Part shown: positions 1-11,600 of the stretch, one piece after another
Layout: each line of letters starts with the position of its first letter
Numbering within the stretch: the stretch's first letter is position 1
Notes under the pieces: generated by a model
The model's input: the letters and a program-made list of their open reading frames with translations, nothing else
Told to the model about the DNA's origin: nothing
The model's database searches: none
NCBI GenBank assembly: GCA_964019135.1
Contig: OZ025248.1
Coordinates: forward strand, 45,377,670 to 45,441,669
Reading direction: 5' to 3'
From: Arenicola marina
Lineage: Eukaryota > Annelida > Polychaeta > Arenicolidae
DNA length: 64,000 bases
Made by a program: the position numbers and the translations under genes

Positions 1-145
1 CTTAGCCCCCTCGCCATAGGTGTCTCTGAAGACGACGTGTTTAAGTGAACATGAAATGTTGTTCTCAAGAGCGATTGCTTGACTCATTATGAATGGCGCT
101 ACAAATTTTACTTCTTATCTAATAATACGTCATCGTGACGTGACA

Positions 146-1694
146 TGACGTCATTTGACGTTCGCTAAAATGCTCAAGATGGCTTCTATTTCTTTAATAT
201 GCCTACTTATCAACTCGGGTTATGACAGCTATTGCCAAAGTGGCTGAAAATAAAGCAAACCCAAGATTGCGTAGGAGCACGTTAGCTATGACGTCATTTT
301 TGACGCATACTTATCCCCTGCGTCAAAAAAGTTACACCTGGAACAAACTGTCCCTGAACACGACCTGCGACGTCGAGCGACCCGAAAGTCGCCATACCTT
401 ATAATAACTGAGTAATAGCTTACGTCAGATGTATGACGTCATAGTGACGTTATGACGTGACGCACGACAACGTCCAAGTGGCAATACGCCATGGTTTACT
501 GCCAAAACTTATTCGATTAAAAAGCTAGGCGATAGAAAGAATAGTCCTTTAGCTATGGCTTGACGAAATGGCTAAAAGTTGCATTAGTTCATCATGGCGG
601 AGACACGGAGACCTAGGACAAGAACAAACAACACTGCAGGCGAAGTGATATAGCAACTCATTTGTTTCTTTTACAAGGTTTCTGCCGATCAATGGTCCCT
701 ACCATTTGGCGTAAAGATCACAGCTCTGGCATGTTTTTCTTAATTTTGACGTTGTTTTAAAGATGGACACAATCTCCATTCACTCATTATTGGTGGCCCT
801 CAATGGTGTAGTCCCACTTTGAAGCGCCCTAGCGCCATAACTGAGCAACATCCGCCTGATTGAAGCATTAAGTGATCTGTAGATGCTTCTTGGCAACTAG
901 TTGGCGAAAAGAATGCAATTTTAGCATTTTGATCTGATTTTTGACGATTTTTCTTTCAATGGCAAGAATCTGTATGTTTATCATTAAGCCAGTGGCTTCG
1001 TTGCCATGGAAACAAAAAGTAATACAGAGATCGCCGTATTTTTCTTATAACTTGCTTTAAGGTGATATTACCTCACTGTGTGGCGAAGGAGACTGAACTA
1101 GCTTGAGCGGAAGTAGGTCATATTAGATCAAGTTAATTTTTCCCCATAGGATCCCATGTTAAACGATTTCGACTATATACCGAAAAGTAATGTGGCTATG
1201 GAACCATGTTGACAGATTATGACTCAGCTTAGTATTATCCATCCACAGGTGCAAGCATTGAGTGATGGCTTGAATAGGACACCCGTGGGAGCCTCTGCTA
1301 ACACTAAAAAGCCATATCTTTCACCATTGGCCAAATTTCAAAAAAATCCTGTGACGTCACTATTTCCTCCAATCGCATGCGATAAGCACTGAGGCTACTA
1401 TGTATCATGTTTAAGAAAAAAATGCCAGTGTCGCTTGATGGAGGCACTTGTGAAATACACGACAAAACATTTTTCCCAGCCGAAAGATACAGCGCTTTAA
1501 CATAGGAAGTCCCATAGAGAACTGCCGTCGGCCCTGAAACCGGAAGTAAGATAGAAACATATTGTTTTTAGTTTGCAGCGCTATACGAGGAACTACTTTT
1601 CCTACAATATGATGCTACTCACTCATTTCTAAGATTTTTTTCTGATTTTTGACGATTTTTTTTAAGTACCAAAAGTGACGTCATCGTGACGTCA
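146..1694. promoter_or_regulatory. Cluster of CRE-like TGACGTCA palindromes
   Basis: Perfect 8-bp TGACGTCA copies lie at 146, 289, 434, 1352, 1676 and 1687. This is the consensus bound by CREB/ATF bZIP factors. Further copies exist inside the gene (28023, 28251, 29793, 35705) but are far sparser there. The cluster could be a cAMP-responsive upstream region or simply part of a degraded repeat rich in TGACG. Confidence 0.35.
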
Positions 1695-2011
1695 CGTGAC
1701 GCATCAGAGAACTCCAAGATTCTACACAACTCATCTCAATTCATATTTCTATGGCATATTAGAACATCATAGCTAAAGCTTCATGGCAAATGTGCCCAAA
1801 AGCGAGAAAACTGACAGAGGTCATATACTGCGTTTTCCGCAAAACTTACGACCTCATTTTACTCGAAAATGAGTATTACGCATCAAAAAGTGAACAATAC
1901 CCGAAAATTGCGCCTTGAATGCTAGCACATCTTGAAACTGACTAGAGATCTCTAGCGTCAATATTAACGGAGACATAAGCGTTTTTAGCTATTTTTTTCA
2001 AAAAATTGCTG

Positions 2012-2030
2012 TGACCTTGACCTTTGACCT
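2012..2030 (-). promoter_or_regulatory. Nuclear-receptor type direct repeat (DR0 + DR1)
   Basis: Three TGACCT half sites lie at 2012-2017, 2018-2023 and 2025-2030. On the minus strand the last two form AGGTCA-A-AGGTCA, a perfect DR1 of the kind bound by HNF4 or RXR heterodimers. It lies about 600 bp upstream of the start codon. Similar strings also occur in dispersed animal repeats, so function is not shown. Confidence 0.3.
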
Positions 2031-2164
2031 TTTAGCCTGGGTGACGAGTATGGTATAGCCCTATAGCCTAGCTATTAGATACTAAAGACTGCGAACCGAT
2101 GTATGCAGCCGTTAGGTCACAAGACGACTTTCCGTTTTTTATTGAAACAGATATACAAATATAC

Positions 2165-2240
2165 AAACACGACCAACTGACATATGACGAATTTTCATAA
2201 CAAACACGACCAACTGACACATGACGAATTTTCGTCATAA
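2165..2240. repeat. Two-copy direct repeat
   Basis: A roughly 37-bp sequence containing AACACGACCAACTGACA and ATGACGAATTTTC occurs twice in tandem with few differences, followed by an AT dinucleotide-rich stretch to about 2270. Confidence 0.7.
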
Positions 2241-2614
2241 TAATATATATGTATTATATATATATACCTTAACACGCCCTTTTCGTTCTGACAGCAAAAT
2301 CCCCGCGTATCCTACATACATGTTACGTATATGTAAATACGTATGTCCCTTACGGGCCCCCGTAGCACTCTATCCGGTCGCACCCACCCGTGCCGTCCGA
2401 CCCTGGAGCCAGCGCGCCACTCTGACCCTGTCACTTCGTCGTCGACGCTAGCGGGGCACGGTACGTTGGTGCTCAGGGCGACCGTCAGTGTGGAGAGAGG
2501 CATAGACAGAGGCAGAAGAGAATCTGACAGGCCAGGTTTCTGGTCTGAACTGTCATTAGATCAAATCATCAGATCGTTGGGACTTAGAACTTTAGGTGGA
2601 CACATAAAACGACG

Positions 2615-2660
2615 ATGGCTTGGAGACTCGTCACCGTCACCCTGCTTATCGCCATTGTCG
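2615..2660 (+). CDS. XPNPEP2: XPNPEP2-like exon 1: start codon and signal peptide
   Basis: This exon encodes residues 1-15 plus one base, MAWRLVTVTLLIAIV, the hydrophobic core of a signal peptide. The ATG has A at -3 and G at +4, and an in-frame TAG sits upstream at 2585, so this start is well supported. The donor is GTAAGT at 2661. The phase-1 end joins exon 2 in frame to give GGATAQAC, with likely cleavage after A20 or A22. Confidence 0.88.
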
Positions 2661-5600
2661 GTAAGTGACCGGCTAACCTTTCCTCTTCGTCGTTATCGTA
2701 ATTCGACGGTGATTTATTTCGTGGAGTATATTAAACTGGTCAACCACATAGGTGTGTATCTCTCTAATGGTAACGTATGTACATACGGCAGAGAGCGGCA
2801 GAGAGAGGGCGGGAGGGAGGGGGGGAGGGAGGAGAGGAGCAGGATATGATGACGGAAAGGTTATATTCGCACCAGATGATTATATGATATAATGATTCAA
2901 TTATGATATTTTCAGACTCGTGTGAGGGTAAGGGAGGGAGTGTGTGGGGTCTCTCTATAATATGCAATCTACGCTGATATGCGAATAGCTTAATGCCGTA
3001 TGTGGTCTGCGAGCATAGCGGCAGAGGGGAGTAGGGGGGGGGGGGCGATATGGGGCCCAACATATTCGATGCATATATTTTATTGTTGCATCATATTGAT
3101 TGATTCCCCATGGGTAAAGTATGAGGCACACCGGCTGTCACTGTGAGGCACACCGGCTGTCACTGTGAGGCACGGTGCGTGGTTCCTGTCCTCCACATGG
3201 CACCAGTGTTATGAGGCACCCCGGCTGTCACTGTAAGGCACGGTGCGTGGTTCCTGTCCTCCACATGGCACCAGTGTTATGAGGCACACCGGCTGTCACT
3301 GTGAGGCACGGTGCGTGGTTCCTGTCCTCCACATGGCACCAGTGTTATGAGGCACACCGGCTGTCACTGTGAGGCACGGTGCGTGGTTCCTGTCCTCCAC
3401 ATGGCACCAGTGTTATGAGGCACCCCGGCTGTCACTGTAAGGCACGGTGCGTGGTTCCTGTCCTCCACATGGCACCAGTGTTATGAGGCACACCGGCTGT
3501 CACTGTGAGGCACGGTGCGTGGTTCCTGTCCTCCACATGGCACCAGTGTTATGAGGCACACCGGCTGTCACTGTGAGGCACGGTGCGTGGTTCCTGTCCT
3601 CCACATGGCACCAGTGTTATGAGGCACCCCGGCTGTCACTGTGAGGCACGGTGCGTGGTTCCTGTCCTCCACATGGCACCAGTGTTATGAGGCACACCGG
3701 CTGTCACTGTGAGGCACGGTGCGTGGTTCCCGTCCTCCACATGGCACCTGTATTATGAGGCACACCGGCTGTCATTGTGAGGCACGGTGCGTGGTTCCTG
3801 TCCTCCACATGGCGCCAGTATTATGAGGCACACCGGCTGTCATTGTGAGGCACGGTGCGTGGTTCCTGTCCTCCACATGGCACCTGTATTATGAGGCACA
3901 CCGGCTGTCATTGTGAGGCACGGTGCGTGGTTCCTGTCCTCCACATGGCGCCAGTATTATGAGGCACACCGGCTGTCACTGTGAGGCACGGTGCGTGGTT
4001 CCTGTCCTCCACATGGCACCAGTGTTATGAGGCACACCGGCTGTCACTGTGAGGCACGGTGCGTGGTTCCTGTCCTCCACATGGCACCAGTGTTATGAGG
4101 CACACCGGCTGTCACTGTGAGGCACGGTGCGTGGTTCCTGTCCCCCACATGGCACCAGTATTATGAGGCACACCGGCTGTCACTGTGAGGCACGGTGCGT
4201 GGTTCCTGTCCTCCACATGGCACCTGTATTATGAGGCACACCGGCTGTCACTGTGAGGCACGGTGCGTGGTTCCTGTCCTCCACATGGCACCAGCATTAT
4301 GAGGCACACCGGCTGTCACTGTGAGGCACGGTGCGTGGTTCCTGTCCTCCACATGGCACCAGCATTATGAGGCACACCGGCTGTCACTGTGAGGCACGGT
4401 GCGTGGTTCCTGTCCTCCACATGGCACCAGTGTTATGAGGCACACCGGCTGTCACTGTGAGGCACGGTGCGTGGTTCCTGTCCTCCACATGGCACCAGTG
4501 TTATGAGGCACCCCGGCTGTCACTGTAAGGCACGGTGCGTGGTTCCTGTCCTCCACATGGCACCAGTGTTATGAGGCACACCGGCTGTCACTGTGAGGCA
4601 CGGTGCGTGGTTCCTGTCCTCCACATGGCACCAGTGTTATGAGGCACACCGGCTGTCACTGTGAGGCACGGTGCGTGGTTCCTGTCCTCCACATGGCACC
4701 AGTGTTATGAGGCACCCCGGCTGTCACTGTAAGGCACGGTGCGTGGTTCCTGTCCTCCACATGGCACCAGTGTTATGAGGCACACCGGCTGTCACTGTGA
4801 GGCACGGTGCGTGGTTCCTGTCCTCCACATGGCACCAGTGTTATGAGGCACACCGGCTGTCACTGTGAGGCACGGTGCGTGGTTCCTGTCCTCCACATGG
4901 CACCAGTGTTATGAGGCACCCCGGCTGTCACTGTGAGGCACGGTGCGTGGTTCCTGTCCTCCACATGGCACCAGTGTTATGAGGCACACCGGCTGTCACT
5001 GTGAGGCACGGTGCGTGGTTCCCGTCCTCCACATGGCACCTGTATTATGAGGCACACCGGCTGTCATTGTGAGGCACGGTGCGTGGTTCCTGTCCTCCAC
5101 ATGGCGCCAGTATTATGAGGCACACCGGCTGTCATTGTGAGGCACGGTGCGTGGTTCCTGTCCTCCACATGGCACCTGTATTATGAGGCACACCGGCTGT
5201 CATTGTGAGGCACGGTGCGTGGTTCCTGTCCTCCACATGGCGCCAGTATTATGAGGCACACCGGCTGTCACTGTGAGGCACGGTGCGTGGTTCCTGTCCT
5301 CCACATGGCACCAGTGTTATGAGGCACACCGGCTGTCACTGTGAGGCACGGTGCGTGGTTCCTGTCCTCCACATGGCACCAGTGTTATGAGGCACACCGG
5401 CTGTCACTGTGAGGCACGGTGCGTGGTTCCTGTCCCCCACATGGCACCAGTGTTATGAGGCACACCGGCTGTCACTGTGAGGCACGGTGCGTGGTTCCTG
5501 TCCTCCACATGGCACCAGTATTATGAGGCACACCGGCTGTCACTGTGAGGCACGGTGCGTGGTTCCTGTCCTCCACATGGCACCAGTATTATGAGGCACA

Positions 5601-8600
5601 CCGGCTGTCACTGTGAGGCACGGTGCGTGGTTCCTGTCCTCCACATGGCACCAGTATTATGAGGCACACCGGCTGTCACTGTGAGGCACGGTGCGTGGTT
5701 CCTGTCCTCCACATGGCACCAGTGTTATGAGGCACACCGGCTGTCACTGTGAGGCACGGTGCGTGGTTCCTGTCCTCCACATGGCACCAGTATTATGAGG
5801 CACACCGGCTGTCACTGTGAGGCACGGTGCGTAGTTCCTCTCCTCCACATGGCACCAGTATTATGAGGCACACCGGCTGTCACTGTGAGGCACGGTGCGT
5901 GGTTCCTGTCCTCCACATGGCACCAGTGTTATGAGGCACACCGGCTGTCACTGTAAGGCACGGTGCGTGGTTCCTGTCCCCCACATGGCACCAGTGTTAT
6001 GAGGCACACCGGCTGTCACTGTGAGGCACGGTGCGTGGTTCCTGTCCTCCACATGGCACCAGTATTATGAGGCACACCGGCTGTCACTGTGAGGCACGGT
6101 GCGTGGTTCCTGTCCTCCACATGGCACCAGTATTATGAGGCACACCGGCTGTCACTGTGAGGCACGGTGCGTGGTTCCTGTCCTCCACATGGCACCAGTA
6201 TTATGAGGCACACCGGCTGTCACTGTGAGGCACGGTGCGTGGTTCCTGTCCTCCACATGGCACCAGTGTTATGAGGCACACCGGCTGTCACTGTGAGGCA
6301 CGGTGCGTGGTTCCTGTCCTCCACATGGCACCAGTATTATGAGGCACACCGGCTGTCACTGTGAGGCACGGTGCGTAGTTCCTCTCCTCCACATGGCACC
6401 AGTATTATGAGGCACACCGGCTGTCACTGTGAGGCACGGTGCGTGGTTCCTGTCCTCCACATGGCACCTGTATTATGAGGCACACCGGCTGTCACTGTGA
6501 GGCACGGTGCGTGGTTCCTGTCCTCCACATGGCACCTGTATTATGAGGCACACCGGCTGTCACTGTGAGGCACGGTGCGTGGTTCCTGTCCTCCACATGG
6601 CACCTGTATTATGAGGCACACCGGCTGTCACTGTGAGGCACGGTGCGTGGTTCCTGTCCTCCACATGGCACCAGTATTATGAGGCACACCGGCTGTCACT
6701 GTGAGGCACGGTGCGTGGTTCCTGTCCTCCACATGGCACCAGTATTATGAGGCACACCGGCTGTCACTGTGAGGCACGGTGCGTGGTTCCTGTCCTCCAC
6801 ATGGCACCTGTATTATGAGGCACACCGGCTGTCACTGTGAGGCACGGTGCGTGGTTCCTGTCCTCCACATGGCACCTGTATTATGAGGCACACCGGCTGT
6901 CCCTGGGAGGCACGGTGCGTGGTTCCTGTCCTCCACATGGCACCTGTATTATGAGGCACACCGGCTGTCACTGTGAGGCACGGTGCGTGGTTCCTGTCCT
7001 CCACATGGCACCAGTATTATGAGGCACCCCGGCTGTCATTGTGAGGCACAGTGCGTGGTTCCTGTCCTCCACATGGCACCAGTATTATGAGGCACACCGG
7101 ATGTCACTGTGAGGCACGGTGCGTGGTTCCTGTCCTCCACATGGCACCAGTATTATGAGGCACCCCGGCTGTCATTGTGAAGCACAGTGCGTGGTTCCTG
7201 TCCTCCACATGGCACCAGTATTATGAGGCACCCCGGCTGTCATTGTGAGGCACGGTGCGTGGTTCCTGTCCTCCACATGGCACCAGTGTTATGAGGCACA
7301 CCGGCTGTCACTGTGAGGCACGATGCGTGGTTCCTGTCCTCCACATGGCACCAGTATTATGAGGCACACCGGCTGTCACTGTGAGGCACGGTGCGTGGTT
7401 CCTGTCCTCCACATGGCACCTGTATTATGAGGCACACCGGCTGTCACTGTGAGGCACGGTGCGTGGTTCCTGTCCTCCACATGGCACCTGTATTATGAGG
7501 CACACCGGCTGTCACTGTGAGGCACGGTGCGTGGTTCCTGTCCTCCACATGGCACCAGTATTATGAGGCACACCGGCTGTCACTGTGAGGCACGGTGCGT
7601 GGTTCCTGTCCTCCACATGGCACTAGTATTATGAGGCACACCGGCTGTCACTGTGAGGCACGGTGCGTGGTTCCTGTCCTCCACATGGCACCTGTATTAT
7701 GAGGCACACCGGCTGTCACTGTGAGGCACGGTGCGTGGTTCCTGTCCTCCACATGGCACCTGTATTATGAGGCACACCGGCTGTCCCTGTGAGGCACGGT
7801 GCGTGGTTCCTGTCCTCCACATGGCACCTGTATTATGAGGCACACCGGCTGTCACTGTGAGGCACGGTGCGTGGTTCCTGTCCTCCACATGGCACCAGTA
7901 TTATGAGGCACCCCGGCTGTCATTGTGAGGCACAGTGCGTGGTTCCTGTCCTCCACATGGCACCAGTATTATGAGGCACACCGGATGTCACTGTGAGGCA
8001 CGGTGCGTGGTTCCTGTCCTCCACATGGCACCAGTATTATGAGGCACCCCGGCTGTCATTGTGAAGCACAGTGCGTGGTTCCTGTCCTCCACATGGCACC
8101 AGTATTATGAGGCACCCCGGCTGTCATTGTGAGGCACGGTGCGTGGTTCCTGTCCTCCACATGGCACCAGTGTTATGAGGCACACCGGCTGTCACTGTGA
8201 GGCACGATGCGTGGTTCCTGTCCTCCACATGGCACCAGTATTATGAGGCACACCGGCTGTCACTGTGAGGCACGGTGCGTGGTTCCTGTCCTCCACATGG
8301 CACCAGTATTATGAGGCACACCGGCTGTCACTGTGAGGCACGGTGCGTGGTTCCTGTCCTCCACATGGCACCAGTATTATGAGGCACACCGGCTGTCACT
8401 GTGAGGCACGGTGCGTGGTTCCTGTCCTCCACATGGCACCAGTATTATGAGGCACACCGGCTGTCACTGTGAGGCACGGTGCGTGGTTCCTGTCCTCCAC
8501 ATGGCACCAGTATTATGAGGCACACCGGCTGTCACTGTGAGGCACGGTGCGTGGTTCCTGTCCTCCACATGGCACCAGTGTTATGAGGCACACCGGCTGT

Positions 8601-11600
8601 CCCTGTGAGGCACGGTGCGTGGTTCCTGTCCTCCACATGGCACCAGTATTATGAGGCACACCGGCTGTCCCTGTGAGGCACGGTGCGTGGTTCCTGTCCT
8701 CCACATGGCACCAGTATTATGAGGCACACCGGCTGTCACTGTGAGGCACGGTGCGTGGTTCCTGTCCTCCACATGGCACCAGTATTATGAGGCACACCGG
8801 CTGTCCCTGTGAGGCACGGTGCGTGGTTCCTGTCCTCCACATGGCACCAGTATTATGAGGCACACCGGCTGTCACTGTGAGGCACGGTGCGTGGTTCCTG
8901 TCCTCCACATGGCACCTGTATTATGAGACACACCGGCTGTCACTGTGAGGCACGGTGCGTGGTTCCTGTCCTCCACATGGCACCTGTATTATGAGACACA
9001 CCGGCTGTCACTGTGAGGCACGGTGCGTGGTTCCTGTCCTCCACATGGCACCTGTATTATGAGACACACCGGCTGTCACTGTGAGGCACGGTGCGTGGTT
9101 CCTGTCCTCCACATGGCACCTGTATTATGAGACACACCGGCTGTCACTGTGAGGCACGGTGCGTGGTTCCTGTCCTCCACATGGCACCTGTATTATGAGG
9201 CACACCGGCTGTCACTGTGAGGCACGGTGCGTGGTTCCTGTCCTCCACATGGCACCAGTGTTATGAGGCACACCGGCTGTCACTGTGAGGCACGGTGCGT
9301 GGTTCCTGTCCTCCACATGGCACCAGTATTATGAGGCACACCGGCTGTTACTGTGAGGCACGGTGCGTGGTTCCTGTCCTCCACATGGCACCTGTATTAT
9401 GAGGCACACCGGCTGTCACTGTGAGGCACGGTGCGTGGTTCCTGTCCTCCACATGGCACCAGTATTATGAGGCACACCGGCTGTCACTGTGAGGCACGAT
9501 GCGTGGTTCCTGTCCTCCACATGGCACCAGTATTATGAGGCACACCGGCTGTGACTGTGAGGCACGGTGCGTGGTTCCTGTCCTCTACATGGCACCTGTA
9601 TTATGAGACACACCGGCTGTCACTGTGAGGCACGATGCGTGGTTCCTGTCCTCCACATGGCACCAGTATTATGAGGCACACCGGCTGTCACTGTGAGGCA
9701 CGGTGCGTGGTTCCTGTCCTCCACATGGCACCTGTATTATGAGGCACACCGGCTGTCACTGTGAGGCACGGTGCGTGGTTCCTGTCCTCCACATGGCACC
9801 TGTATTATGAGGCACACCGGCTGTCACTGTGAGGCACGGTGCGTGGTTCCTGTCCTCCACATGGCACCTGTATTATGAGGCACACCGGCTGTCACTGTGA
9901 GGCACGGTGCGTGGTTCCTGTCCTCCACATGGCACCAGTATTATGAGGCACACCGGCTGTCACTGTGAGGCACGATGCGTGGTTCCTGTCCTCCACATGG
10001 CACCAGTATTATGAGGCACACCGGCTGTGACTGTGAGGCACGGTGCGTGGTTCCTGTCCTCTACATGGCACCTGTATTATGAGACACACCGGCTGTCACT
10101 GTGAGGCACGGTGCGTGGTTCCTGTCCTCCACATGGCACCAGTATTATGAGGCACACCGGCTGTCACTGTGAGGCACGATGCGTGGTTCCTGTCCTCCAC
10201 ATGGCACCAGTATTATGAGGCACACCGGCTGTGACTGTGAGGCACGATGCGTGGTTCCTGTCCTCCACATGGCACCAGTATTATGAGGCACACCGGCTGT
10301 CACTGTGAAGCACGGTGCGTAGTTCCTCTCCTCCACATGGCACCAGTATTATGAGGCACACCGGCTGTCACTGTGAGGCACGGTGCGTGGTTCCTGTGCT
10401 CTGTGCTGGTAGATAGAAAGGCGTGCTAACTTTAGCCGTGAGGAGGGGTTGTTCTCATGTGTTCGTATTCGAGGCGATTTGACTAATATAACAGACCGAT
10501 GCACGAGCAAGCGACCGGCTATATTAGCAAGCGACCTGATTGTCTAAACCAGAAATATAAACGCTTGGTTAATAAAATCTGACCTTCATTTCATCGAATA
10601 ATTTGTTGTCGCTTGTGAGAACTATTTCTCTCAGCGGTAAGTAGTTCGGAAGAGTGAGTAGGCTCCAGTAAGAATTTAAAGTTTAACTTCACCGTAACGG
10701 ACGATCACATTATCTGACCATGCCTATATTATGCCTGCTTGTAAATAATAAAATACTTACACAGCAAAAAAGTTAACGTCATAAAATACTTACACAGCAA
10801 AAAAGTTAACGTCAGTTAACGTTTGATTTTGGTTGAGATTGAAAATGTATGGGTTTTTTTACGTTGCCCGAACGTTTTCAGATAACGTTGTCTGATATTA
10901 AAATTGCGCCCTCTGTGAGAAACAACTGCGAATATAATGACTTAATCAGAATCATGATTGCCATATACGATCAATTACATATTGTTTTCATGATGTCTAC
11001 TTTTTTCAGCTAACGTTCTCCTAACGTTGGGAAAACGTCCACTCTCGACAATTTTGTATTTATATCCACTGCTACACGCAGCGAAGTTTTATTAGTCACT
11101 ACACATGGCAAAGGCTTCATTTTTATAGGATGAAGGCTAGAAAATATTACTTCAATGTTTGCGACAAACGTTGTAACAACGTTGTCCTGATGTTAACCCC
11201 CTAGTTAAGTACCCCTAGATGTGTCTCTTGGAGAGAGTATATACGGAGTTATGGAGGCTACCGGTGATGGGCGCTACCGATTGAGTTATGGAGGCTACCG
11301 GTGATGGGCGCTACCGATTGAGTTATGGAGGCTACCGGTGATGGGCGCTACCGATTGAGTTATGGAGGCTACCGGTGATGGGCGCTACCGATTGAGTTAT
11401 GGAGGCTACTGGTGATGGGCGCTACCGATTGAGTTATGGAGGCTACCTGTGATGGTCGCTACCGATTGAGTTATGGAGGCTACCGGTGATGGGCGCTACC
11501 GATTGAGTTATGGAGGCTACCGGTGATGGGCGCTACCGATTGAGTTATGGAGGCTACCTGTGATGGGCGCTACCGATTGAGTTATGGAGGCTACCGGTGA

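Larger units (their letters stand above)
1..2450. promoter_or_regulatory. Upstream flank and probable promoter region
   Basis: No gene was recognised here. The stretch is AT-rich with many stops. It holds six perfect TGACGTCA palindromes (146, 289, 434, 1352, 1676, 1687) plus many half sites, and a run of three TGACCT half sites at 2012-2030. A short pattern with TTTTTGACGATTTTT occurs near 937 and 1645, so part of the flank may be old repeat. The base composition becomes more GC- and CpG-rich from about 2340, just upstream of the first coding exon, so transcription probably starts somewhere in 2340-2600. I cannot place the start site. Confidence 0.4.

Noticed and set aside
2225-2270. TATA box in the AT repeat
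   Set aside because: It lies in a TA dinucleotide-rich run about 350 bp upstream of the start codon, with nothing to mark a start site.
2343-2849. 168-codon frame overlapping exon 1
   Set aside because: It is in a different frame from the signal peptide, has no domain, and ends in a purine-rich low-complexity tract.
6813-10336. Recurring 61-63 codon open frames in the 68-bp array
   Set aside because: They are the same repeat read over 204 bp, appear only where variants remove a stop, and show no conserved start context.
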